From Fibrobacterota bacterium (lineage in GTDB: Bacteria; Fibrobacterota; Fibrobacteria; UBA5070), in the NCBI GenBank assembly GCA_016715065.1, contig JADKBN010000018.1:62001-126000 (forward strand): 64,000 bases of DNA. Reading direction: 5' to 3'. Made by a program: the position numbers and the translations under genes. Positions 17,561-25,644 of this stretch are shown here, in pieces. The notes beneath the pieces are model-generated. The model did not search any database and was not told where the DNA came from. It worked only from the letters and a program-made list of their open reading frames with translations. How positions within the stretch are numbered: position 1 is the stretch's first letter; every line of letters starts with the position of its first letter.

Positions 17561-19543
17561 TCAGGCTTTCGGCGCCTCTTCGGCGGGCTTGTCGGGAAGG
17601 GGCAGCGGCAGCTGTTTGGTGAGCATGCCGGTCTCGAACAATTCCTTGATGTCGTCGGACTCGAGACTTTCGTGCTGCAACAGGGCCGCGGCCAACAGTT
17701 CGATCTCGCGTTTGTGCTCCACCAAGAGGCTGCGGGCCCGCCCGTAGGCATCTTCGATGATGCGCCGCACCTCGTTGTCGATGGCCTTGGCCGTTTCTTC
17801 GGAGGTTTCGCGCTGGTTGGCGAAATCGCGCCCCAAGAAGACCTGCTGCTGGTTGTCGCCAAAATGCTGCGGACCGAGCTTGCTCATGCCGTATTCGCAC
17901 ACCATTTTGCGCGCCAGCCCCGAGGCACGTTGGATGTCGTTGGAGGCCCCGGTGGTGATCTCGCCCAGGTACATCTCTTCGGCGAGCCGTCCTCCCAGCA
18001 GGATGTCCAGTTCGGCGTCCAGGTAGGTTTTTGTCACCAGCGAGCGATCTCCCTCCGGCAGACTCCAGGTCAGGCCCAGGGCCCGTCCCCGGGGGATGAT
18101 GGTCACCTTGTGGACGGGATCGGCCAGCGGCGTGAACCAACCCACCACGGCGTGTCCGGCTTCGTGCCAGGCCACCACCTTGCGATCTTCCGCATTGACC
18201 ATGCGCGAGCGACGCTCCGGGCCCATGTGGACCTTGTCCTTGGACTTTTCGAAGTCGTCCATGGTCACCGCTTCGCGTCCCAGCCGAGCGGCCAACAAGG
18301 CCGCTTCGTTGCAGAGGTTGGCGAGGTCCGCGCCGGAAAATCCGGGGGTGCCACGGGCGATCTTGGACAGATCCACGTCGGTGGACAAGGGGATCTTGGT
18401 CCCGGTGTGGACCTTCAGAATCTCCAAGCGACCGCGCATGTCCGGGGCATCCACCACCACGCGACGATCGAAGCGTCCGGGGCGAAGCAGCGCGGGATCC
18501 AGCACGTCGGGCCGGTTGGTGGCCGCGACGATGATCACGCCTTCGTTGCCGGAAAAGCCGTCCATCTCGATCAGAAGCTGGTTGAGGGTCTGTTCGCGTT
18601 CGTCGTGTCCGCCACCCAAACCGGTGCCGCGCTGGCGGCCCACCGCGTCGATTTCGTCGATGAAGATCAGGCAGGGCGCGGCCTTCTTGGCCTGCTCGAA
18701 CAGATCCCGTACGCGGGAAGCACCCACGCCCACGAACATCTCCACGAAAGACGACCCCGACATGCTGAAAAACGGCACCTTCGCTTCGCCCGCAACGGCC
18801 TTGGCCAGAAGCGTCTTGCCCGTTCCAGGAGGCCCCATCAACAGCACACCGCGCGGAATCTTGCCGCCCAGGCGATCGTATTTGCCTGGATCCTTCAGGA
18901 AGTCCACGACCTCCACCAGTTCTGCCTTGGCCTCGTCGCAACCGGCCACGTCGTCGAAGAACACCTTCGGGACGTCCTTGCCAGCCAAGCGGGCGCGGGA
19001 TTTGCCGAAGGAGAACAGCCCCTTGGGGCCGTTTTGACCCTGGCGCATCGTGAAGTACAGCATTCCACCGATCAGCAGGATGGGCAGCATGTACATGAGC
19101 AAGGGCAAAAACCAATCGCTGTCGCGCTCGCGGACCTTGATCTGGATCTTTCGCTGAACCGCCCAGTTGGCCAGGGTGGAATCGTCCAGCGCCAGGACCC
19201 TCACGGTGAATTCCTTGGTTTCCACCTTGGGCAGAAACGACATACGGCTTTTGGCCGCGACCTTCTCCGCCGAATCCAGTTCGCGTTGCCCGCGCACTTC
19301 CACGCCTTCCGCGCTTTGCAACACGGTGAGGCTCTTCACCACTTTGGTGGTGTCCTTCATGAGCCCGAGGAATTGGTTGTAGGTGAGTTCACCCGCGGAC
19401 GGATCCGACGGCGAAATCACCTGGGCAACCAAAAACACCAGGAGGACAAGGATGACAAGGAGCCCGCTGCCCCGGGGGAAGCGGAAAGAAGATTTGTCCG
19501 AGTCCCGTTCGGAGTCTCGGTTGTCGTCGCGTTGGTCAGCCAT
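17561..19543 (-). CDS. ftsH: ATP-dependent zinc metalloprotease FtsH
   Basis: A 660-residue inner-membrane AAA+ protease that extracts and degrades membrane and regulatory proteins as a hexamer. Two membrane helices (about 28-45 and 143-165) flank a periplasmic segment. The ATPase domain has Walker A GPPGTGKT (near 237), Walker B LIFIDEIDAVG and the second region of homology ATNRPDVLDPALLRPGRFDR. The zinc motif HEAGH is near residue 460, with the further family acidic ligand in the LDAELD stretch. The length is typical. It is the first gene of the ftsH-folP-FGE group. A 68-base gap separates it from the divergent gene at 19612, which presumably holds both promoters; I see no convincing -35/-10 pair. 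Confidence 0.98.
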   Translation of the reverse strand: MADQRDDNRDSERDSDKSSFRFPRGSGLLVILVLLVFLVAQVISPSDPSAGELTYNQFLGLMKDTTKVVKSLTVLQSAEGVEVRGQRELDSAEKVAAKSRMSFLPKVETKEFTVRVLALDDSTLANWAVQRKIQIKVRERDSDWFLPLLMYMLPILLIGGMLYFTMRQGQNGPKGLFSFGKSRARLAGKDVPKVFFDDVAGCDEAKAELVEVVDFLKDPGKYDRLGGKIPRGVLLMGPPGTGKTLLAKAVAGEAKVPFFSMSGSSFVEMFVGVGASRVRDLFEQAKKAAPCLIFIDEIDAVGRQRGTGLGGGHDEREQTLNQLLIEMDGFSGNEGVIIVAATNRPDVLDPALLRPGRFDRRVVVDAPDMRGRLEILKVHTGTKIPLSTDVDLSKIARGTPGFSGADLANLCNEAALLAARLGREAVTMDDFEKSKDKVHMGPERRSRMVNAEDRKVVAWHEAGHAVVGWFTPLADPVHKVTIIPRGRALGLTWSLPEGDRSLVTKTYLDAELDILLGGRLAEEMYLGEITTGASNDIQRASGLARKMVCEYGMSKLGPQHFGDNQQQVFLGRDFANQRETSEETAKAIDNEVRRIIEDAYGRARSLLVEHKREIELLAAALLQHESLESDDIKELFETGMLTKQLPLPLPDKPAEEAPKA

Positions 19544-19611
19544 TTGCGTTCAAAGTAGCCATCCAAAAGCGTTTCGCCCTCCCCTCGCCCGCACGATGTA
19601 CTCTTCCGGAC

Positions 19612-20379
19612 ATGACGCTTGTTCGCTGGACCCAACTCGACCCTCCTGAAATTCTGAGATTATTCGCCACCACGACCATCCACGAGAAGCCCTTGGCCTT
19701 TCGTGCGCCCGATTCCAGCCACTTTCTGGTGCTGCGTGGCGAGCTGGACGATTGCGGGAACGAAAATCTCTGGTGGAGTCTTTGCCTGATCGAATCGGGC
19801 GAGGTGGTGGAGCTCGCCCGCAACTACGGAGTGGAAGAGATCGACGGGGACGTGGTGGAGGTCTCCTGGGATGGGCTGTTCCCTTCCGAATGGGTGGATA
19901 GCTACGCGGCGGGCTTTTCCGATTGGATCCGGATCTCGGTCACCGAGATCCTGGAAAAGTTCGGGGAGACGGTCCAGTTCGAGCAGCCTCAGGGCTGGCG
20001 CCACCGAAACGGCGAATTCTACCTGGTGCTTTTGGGCGAAACCGACGAAGAGACCCAGGAAGAAGAATACGCGTGGTCTCTGGTGCGCGAGCAGGGAGGC
20101 GAATTCGTGGAAGTGGCAGAATGCCACCCTGGCAACGCCTTCGGCGAAGATGAACTCGACGACCTCTTGGACGAGCCTCACGAAGAGATCCATCCTGCCT
20201 CCCCAGCCCCTTCCCCAGCCCAGACAGCGGCCGCCGAGCACGCCGACAGCATGGCCGAACCGGACTTGGAAGAAGAAGACGAGGAAGCCCTTTTCGACGG
20301 CTGGTGGGAAGCCCCGCCCTTCCAGTGGGGCGCCCGCATGGCCGCGCACCTGCAGCAGGAGTCGGAGCGGCGCTCATGA
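19612..20379 (+). CDS. Acidic hypothetical protein with an internal duplication
   Basis: A 255-residue protein I do not recognise. It is very acidic: the second half contains runs such as EEEDEEAL and a Pro/Ala linker near residue 200. Two stretches look like copies of one unit: HFLVLRGELDD...WWSLCLIESGEVVELA (about 37-70) and EFYLVLLGETDEE...YAWSLVREQGGEFVEVA (about 137-172). Each has the pattern F-L-V-L-x-G-E, then W-S-L, then E-V-E-x-A, suggesting a duplicated small beta domain. There is no signal peptide or membrane span, so it should be cytoplasmic. It is divergent from ftsH and followed 28 bases later by the nuclease-like gene. Confidence 0.65.
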   Translation: MTLVRWTQLDPPEILRLFATTTIHEKPLAFRAPDSSHFLVLRGELDDCGNENLWWSLCLIESGEVVELARNYGVEEIDGDVVEVSWDGLFPSEWVDSYAAGFSDWIRISVTEILEKFGETVQFEQPQGWRHRNGEFYLVLLGETDEETQEEEYAWSLVREQGGEFVEVAECHPGNAFGEDELDDLLDEPHEEIHPASPAPSPAQTAAAEHADSMAEPDLEEEDEEALFDGWWEAPPFQWGARMAAHLQQESERRS

Positions 20380-20407
20380 GACCATTTAGACTCTAGGATT
20401 GCCTCGC

Positions 20408-21469
20408 ATGAGCGATACACCCGCCCGCCTGCTCCCCATTCCAGATGGCTACTCCGAGTGGCTGACCGATCTCAAGGGCCGCATCCATGCCGCCCAGCAG
20501 CGCGCAACGTTTGCTGTAAACCGGGAACTTGTGCTGGAGTACTGGCAGATCGGCCGAGACATTCTGGATCGGCAGGCCCGCCAGGGGTGGGGCGCCAAGG
20601 TGATCGATCGACTGGCTGAGGATCTAAGGGCGGCCTTCCCAGACATGAAGGGGTTCTCGCCCCGAAACCTCAAGTACATGCGGTCTTTTGCGGAGGCCTG
20701 GCCGGATGCCGAATTTGTGCAAGGGGTGCTTGCACAATTGCCTTGGTACCACCACCTCGCCCTTTTGGATAAGGTCGATAGTTCCGAATCACGCCGATGG
20801 TACGCCTCAAAGGCGATCGAACACAACTGGTCGCGCAATGTATTGGTGTTGCAGATCGAGACCCACCAACTGGAGCGTAGTGGCAAGGCCGTGACCAACT
20901 TCGATGCCACGCTGCCCAAGCCAGAATCCGATCTCGCTCGCGAGTCGCTTAAAGACCCGTACCGGTTCGACTTCCTGAACCTCACCGACGAGGCGCAAGA
21001 GCGTGAGATCGAAATTGCTCTGGTCAATCATGTCACCGCATTCCTGTTGGAACTTGGCGCCGGCTTTGCCTTCGTGGGCCGGCAAGTGCTCTTGGACGTG
21101 GGCGGTGACGAATTCAAGATGGATCTGCTCTTCTACCACCTCAAGCTGCGCTGCTATGTGGTGATCGAACTCAAAGCCGGTAAATTCAAACCCGAGCATC
21201 TGGGCCAGTTGAGCTTCTACCTCACCGCGGTCGATCGCCAGATCAAGAGCGAGCACGACAATCCGACCATCGGACTTCTGTTGTGCAAAGCCAAGAACAA
21301 GGTGGTGGCAGAGTACGCACTGGGCGACAAAAGCCAGCCCATGGGCATCGCCGAATACAAACTGTTGGAATCGTTGCCTCTGGAGCTGCAGTCGAGCCTG
21401 CCCAGCATCGAACAGATCGAACGAGAATTGGCGTCCGATCTGGCTGCGGTGGAAGATTCCCACCCCTGA
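20408..21469 (+). CDS. YhcG-family protein with C-terminal PD-(D/E)XK nuclease domain
   Basis: A 353-residue protein of the DUF1016/YhcG family: an N-terminal helical DUF1016 domain (about 15-170; EYWQIGRDILDRQ, GFSPRNLKYMRSF, LPWYHHLALLDKV) and a C-terminal PD-(D/E)XK-type nuclease domain. The nuclease core is visible as MDLLFYHL (Asp near 238) and VIELKAG (Glu/Lys near 253), followed by GQLSFYLTAVD. The family is widespread and mobile, and often lies in genomic islands or near restriction-modification genes; its role is not settled. The ATG at 20408 is preferred to an in-frame TTG nine bases earlier. The gene sits at the boundary of the accessory locus that follows, which fits horizontal acquisition. 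Confidence 0.9.
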   Translation: MSDTPARLLPIPDGYSEWLTDLKGRIHAAQQRATFAVNRELVLEYWQIGRDILDRQARQGWGAKVIDRLAEDLRAAFPDMKGFSPRNLKYMRSFAEAWPDAEFVQGVLAQLPWYHHLALLDKVDSSESRRWYASKAIEHNWSRNVLVLQIETHQLERSGKAVTNFDATLPKPESDLARESLKDPYRFDFLNLTDEAQEREIEIALVNHVTAFLLELGAGFAFVGRQVLLDVGGDEFKMDLLFYHLKLRCYVVIELKAGKFKPEHLGQLSFYLTAVDRQIKSEHDNPTIGLLLCKAKNKVVAEYALGDKSQPMGIAEYKLLESLPLELQSSLPSIEQIERELASDLAAVEDSHP

Positions 21470-21521
21470 CGGCTGTCGCGCTGGCAGGGCGGGAGGCTGG
21501 GCGCCGGCATGCAATTTCCCT

Positions 21522-22635
21522 CTAAGGCAAATCCGGCCAGCCGATCTTCAGAAGCACCCCTCCGGAGGCGGCGTAGAGTGTGTCGGAGGTGGCCGCCATG
21601 CTCCAGGTGGTGTAGTAGTCGCACACGCTCTTTTCGTGGTAAATGTCGTAACAGAAATTGACATCCGTCGTCTTCCACGAGCCGGTGGCCGGATCGTGCA
21701 TCAATGGAACGGAGTGATATCTACCCGCAGCGAACAACCTACCCCGCCAAGTCAGCATGGCGAAGATGTCGACAGGAATCTTTTTGGCGAAAGAATCAGG
21801 GAGAAATGCCTGCCATGTAGAGTCACCATATCTCTGAATAAGAGTCAACGTAGTAAAACCTCGCCCACATCTTTCCCACCGATCTTTGCAAAGGACCGAG
21901 GAAAAGGATCCTCTTTGCATCGGCTTGAGTGGAGCCCGAATACGGCGGTTGCCACTGTGGATTAACAGCCTTTGTCCAACCACTATCCCCCAGCTTCCAC
22001 TGGTAGATGCCTTTTTCGTAGGTGGCCGCCAGGAGCACCGAATCGAGGTCCAAGAACGCGATGGGCATGTCGTATTCTGGGAGGCCACTGCGCATCGATT
22101 TCCAATTGCTCAGATCCGCATTACTCCAGATGCCCATGACATCACTGGTCCCGGCAGTCCGAAGCACGACAAGGAGAGAATTCTTCCACGCTCCGAGGGT
22201 TTGAACCATGGTCGCTGGTGAAGCATTGCTCACCCATGCCTCGGTGTGAAGATCCTTCCACGATTGACTACTTGGCTCCAGGGAAAAGGTTTTCGCGTTG
22301 TTCCGCGAGCCAACAAAAAAATGCCCCTCCCAGGAGAGCAAAGCACTGGCAGGGGTGCTATCTGGGAGTGCTAGGCGATTCCAGGCATCCCCTTCTCTTC
22401 CCAAAAACAACACGCCTTTGTTGGTTCGCGCCAGGATCCAATGCCCGGATACAGCTACTTCCGTCACTCCTGCCGAATCATGATCCGCACGCGTCATCCC
22501 GATTTCAGCGATCCTCCATCCCGGATGGACGGCTTTCGGAGGTCGGACGGGATTCGTTGGCGCCGCCTCGCTGCACGAGCCCAGCAACACAGAAAGTGCC
22601 AGCGTCAGATGCAGCCAGGATGGATGGATCTTCAT
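21522..22635 (-). pseudogene. Frameshifted copy of the beta-propeller-like lipoprotein
   Basis: A decayed paralogue of the intact lipoprotein at 24532-25644. It begins at an equivalent ATG with a signal peptide and lipobox (LLGSC) and stays in frame through WILARTNKGVLFLG and LAATYEKGIYQWKLGDS. It then loses frame near 21840-21860: the first frame stops at 21823, while the matching C-terminus (DSTWQAFLPDSF to LLKIGWPDLP) continues in the next frame to 21522. Around the break the intact copy has 24 bases where this one has 19, so this is a real deletion and not a single homopolymer error. It follows directly on a deleted relic of the hydrolase gene, mirroring the order of the intact pair. Confidence 0.85.
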
Positions 22636-22639
22636 GGGG

Positions 22640-22905
22640 CCACTCCTTTCGTAATCGTGACGTCCAACCGTTCCACCGTGATGCGGTTGGCCACCCGTCA
22701 ACACGGGCAGTTGCCCCCAGATCTTGCGGCCTTTGCCATCCAGCACCACCACGGTGGGCAAGGTGTCCAGGGAGGTGGTCGCCTGCGACGGATTCTGGTT
22801 TCCGGAGCGTAATGGAGGTCTGTTTGCAAGGCTTGGTTCGAATCCAATTTCACAAGCCACAAGGCATGAAAGTTTTGCAGCGGCTCCCGGGATGCACACA
22901 GATTT
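22640..22905 (-). pseudogene. Relic of the hydrolase 3' end (two internal deletions)
   Basis: Fragments of the last third of the hydrolase gene at 25641-30132, in two frames. PLQNFHALWLVKL and DLHYAPET match its second CBM3-like module; NQNPSQATTSLDTLP and GKGRKIWGQLPV match the stretch after it; the end matches its final codons. About 130 bases are missing between the first two parts. A larger deletion joins the last two at a shared GGTTGG (around 22680-22690). With the frameshifted lipoprotein it marks a former second copy of the gene pair. Confidence 0.8.
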
Positions 22906-22909
22906 TTGA

Positions 22910-23491
22910 CTAGAACGCATAACCGAATCGAGCGTTGACGTCCAGGACCAAACCGGAATGGGGGTAAGCAAACGGGATCTCGTTGAACAGACTCCGCCCC
23001 ACTCCCAAATCGACCTCCATCCGCCACTGGTCCAGCCTCGGAATGGCTCCGAAATACACCATGCCCGCCGCGAATGTGGATCCCTTGTCGACAACGGAAG
23101 CACTTTGGTCGTGGACTTCCCACCGCCCCATTTGCAAGGTGGGCTGCACGAACAGCTGCAGCCACTGGAACCGCTTTCCGACGAAGAGCGATTGGTACTC
23201 GGAACCGAACTCGTAAAGGCGGGGAGAGTCATCCCTCCACGAATCCACCTCCTCTTCGTTCCATCGATGCATCGACCACCACGAGCCCTCCACGATGAGG
23301 TTTCGCACCCCAGGCACGTCGAACACCACGCCCGCCTTCAAAAAGAGCCCCTGCCATTGGGTAAACCCGGCGGCGATCACAGGAGAAATGGGGTGCACGT
23401 AGAGCACCAATCGCGTGGGGCTGGGCGCAGAGGCGGTGTCCGAAAAAGCGGGTGCGATCGCCCCCAGGAAACAAGCGAGAAGGAATTGCAT
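22910..23491 (-). CDS. Predicted small outer-membrane beta-barrel protein
   Basis: A 193-residue protein with a signal peptide (MQFLLACFLGAIAPAFSDTASA, cleavage near residue 22). The mature part is rich in alternating hydrophobic strands such as WLQLFVQPTLQMGRW, FAAGMVYFGAI and WRMEVDLGVG, and ends in GYAF: a C-terminal phenylalanine as in the last strand of outer-membrane proteins inserted by BamA. I cannot assign a family. It lies between the hydrolase relic and the IS66 relic, reads the same way as both hydrolase-lipoprotein units, and has no frame damage, so it may still be in use. Its base composition looks slightly less GC-rich than the core genes. Confidence 0.65.
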   Translation of the reverse strand: MQFLLACFLGAIAPAFSDTASAPSPTRLVLYVHPISPVIAAGFTQWQGLFLKAGVVFDVPGVRNLIVEGSWWSMHRWNEEEVDSWRDDSPRLYEFGSEYQSLFVGKRFQWLQLFVQPTLQMGRWEVHDQSASVVDKGSTFAAGMVYFGAIPRLDQWRMEVDLGVGRSLFNEIPFAYPHSGLVLDVNARFGYAF

Positions 23492-23545
23492 TGGGAGAAA
23501 GATGGAAAAATGCGCTCCGTGAGAGGAGTCGCGTGACAGTCCGCA

Positions 23546-24380
23546 TCAACTGGATGAGCGCAACCCCTTTGGTGAACCACATTTCCCCATTCCCGCACTC
23601 AGGTCGTAGGGTGGCGGGCCCGGACCTTCGATCCGCGCCTGCACTTCGTGGCTATCCTCCCCTATTGTGGCGTCGTCCCTCGCCTTGTCGCGTTCCTGCT
23701 TCCATCGCCACTGCGTGAGGTCCTCGAAGTCCCTCTCTTCTGCCTTGAGGCGACGTTTGGCTTCCATGAGTATCTCGGTGAGATACTCGTCCACATTGAT
23801 GGACAGGATCCGACACGACCCTAGGATCGACTGCAAGCACGCCAAGCGTTTGACACCCTTGGGGGAGCCCGCGAACATCCAGTTCTTGCGCCCGATGGCC
23901 ACGGTGCGAATGGCGCGCTCGACCACCTTGTTGTCCAGGTCACACCTTGCTTGTTCCCGTACGAACTTCAGGCCTGCCTCGGCATTGAGGGCATAGCGCA
24001 CCGTATCCTGCATCCGACTGGTCTGTAGGCTGCTGTAATGAGCCTTTTTCCAGACATACCGTTCGTCCATCTTCGGCTGCGCAACCTTCCGGCGATGCTC
24101 TAACAGGTGCTCCTCGTGTTCATCCAGGTCGGAGACAAAGGGCACCTTATCTTGGCAGGCGGACTCGACGCCAGGCCTGCCGGATTGTGTACAAAACGCC
24201 TGCGACGACGAACACTGCGCAAGTCGATTCCGTCGAGGATCAACGACAAATCGCTGGTGGACAACTTTGTCAGATCACAGCCTTGGAATCGCCCCTGCAC
24301 CAGGCGGTTAGGCTCTCGCGTGCCGAACCTGAAGACCTTTGCGAAACCGACTTCTCGGCAAGGGGCCGAGAATCTCAACG
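23546..24380 (-). mobile_element. IS66-family insertion sequence relic (TnpB and TnpC C-termini)
   Basis: The 199-codon frame at 23546-24145 carries the C-terminal signature of IS66 TnpC transposases: YALNAEAGLKFVREQ, DLDNKVVERAIRTVAIGRKNW, MFAGSPKGVKRLA and NVDEYLTEIL. Upstream, in another frame (about 24180-24330), LSTSDLSLILDGIDLR followed by VRRRRRF resembles the end of the small IS66 protein TnpB. The catalytic N-terminal two thirds of TnpC are missing, so the element is dead. Codon use and amino acids differ from neighbouring genes. Terminal inverted repeats were not found by eye. It sits between the two copies of the hydrolase-lipoprotein unit and may have helped to rearrange them. Confidence 0.75.
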
Positions 24381-24469
24381 TCTACCCATCTGTCGATCCT
24401 CCGTAAAGGGTGGGATCAAACGATGAGGGAAAACACGAGGGATTGCGAGATGCAGTTCACAAAGAGGTA

Positions 24470-24531
24470 ACCTTGCAGGCTCCAACTGCTAGACCGGCCC
24501 CAGGGCTGCCACTGGGGCAGATGCAAACCAA
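24470..24531 (-). pseudogene. Second relic of the hydrolase 3' end
   Basis: About 60 bases just downstream of the intact lipoprotein match the final module of the hydrolase; in frame they read VIGLHLPQWQPWGRSSSW. The intact gene has the same text near 25730-25790. It is the third trace of this gene in the locus and shows that the 3' end has been copied and rejoined more than once. Confidence 0.7.
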
Positions 24532-25644
24532 TCACGGAAGATCTGTCCAGCCGATCTTCAGAAGAACCCCTCCGGAGGCGGCGTAGAGCGTATCCGAGGT
24601 GGCCGCCATGCTCCAGGTTGTGTAGTAATCGCACACGCTCTTTTCGTGGTAGATGTCGTAACAGAAATTGACGTCGGTGGTTTTCCAGGAACCGGTGGTA
24701 GGGTCGTGCATCAACGGAACGGAGTGATATCTACCCGCAGCGAATAGTCGCCCCCGCCAAGTCAGCATGGAGAAAATGTCCCTGGGAACTTTGGAAGCGA
24801 AGGAATCTGGAAGAAATGCCTGCCATGTAGAGTCGGCGATATTTCTGAATTGCAAGCCGTCAACGTAGTAACCTGCCCATATTTTCCCACCTATCCTTGC
24901 AAAGGATCGAGGAAAAGGATTGTCTTTCATCGGCGGTTTCTGAGTTGATCCCGAGTTCGGTGGCTGCCATTGAGGGTTGACAGCCTTTGTCCAAGTACTA
25001 TCTCCCAACTTCCACTGGTAGATGCCTTTTTCGTAGGTGGCGGCCAGGAGCACGGAATCGAGGTCCAGGAACGCGATGGGAATTTCGTATGGCGGAAGCC
25101 CCTGGAGCATGGGACTCCAGGTGGCCAAGGAGGCATCGCTGCGAAGCCCCATCCCAAACGTATCGCCGACTGTTCGGAAAGAGACGTAAAGGTTCCCTCT
25201 CCACGCGCTGATACGCTGCACTTTCGTCTGTTTGGATGCGTTGGGAACGCTCGATTCTGTGCGTAAGTCCTTCCACTTGTCGGTGGCTGGAGTGTATGCG
25301 AAAAGCTTCCCATTGAATCGCGAACCAACATAGACTGTGCCGTTCCAGGCAAACAAAGCACTGGCGGGTGAAGAATCCGGGAGGCTGACTCTCGTCCACC
25401 CATGCCCTTCCTGCCCTGCAAAGAGCACTCCTTTGTTCGTGGCCGCCAGAATCCAGTCTCCTGCCACAACAACCTCGGCGATCCCCGCGGAATCGTGATC
25501 GGCGCGCGTCATCCCGATTTCAGCGATCCTCCATCCCGGGTGAACCACCTTCGGCGCAGGCTTGGTTGGAGAAGCCTCGGAGCACGACCCAAGCAAAATG
25601 AAAATGACCAACGGCAAGTGCTGCCAAGAGAGATGGATCTTCAT
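24532..25644 (-). CDS. Beta-propeller-like lipoprotein, partner of the secreted hydrolase
   Basis: A 370-residue lipoprotein. The signal peptide ends in the lipobox LLGSC (Cys near residue 21), so it should be lipid-anchored. The mature protein has repeated units of the form WILAATNKGVLFAG, LFAWNGTVYVGSR, LDSVLLAATYEKGIYQW, MLTWRGRLFAAGRY and SDTLYAASGGVLLKIGW, spaced about 40-60 residues, as in six- or seven-bladed beta-propellers of the sialidase, Kelch or YVTN kind. No catalytic set is evident. Its ATG overlaps the TGA of the hydrolase (ATGA at 25641-25644), so the two are translationally coupled and probably work together at the surface. A frameshifted paralogue lies at 21522-22635. Confidence 0.8.
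   Translation of the reverse strand: MKIHLSWQHLPLVIFILLGSCSEASPTKPAPKVVHPGWRIAEIGMTRADHDSAGIAEVVVAGDWILAATNKGVLFAGQEGHGWTRVSLPDSSPASALFAWNGTVYVGSRFNGKLFAYTPATDKWKDLRTESSVPNASKQTKVQRISAWRGNLYVSFRTVGDTFGMGLRSDASLATWSPMLQGLPPYEIPIAFLDLDSVLLAATYEKGIYQWKLGDSTWTKAVNPQWQPPNSGSTQKPPMKDNPFPRSFARIGGKIWAGYYVDGLQFRNIADSTWQAFLPDSFASKVPRDIFSMLTWRGRLFAAGRYHSVPLMHDPTTGSWKTTDVNFCYDIYHEKSVCDYYTTWSMAATSDTLYAASGGVLLKIGWTDLP

Noticed and set aside
22910..23491. Another relic of the duplicated hydrolase
   Set aside because: The frame is intact, has its own signal peptide and C-terminal Phe, and shows no similarity to the hydrolase or lipoprotein.
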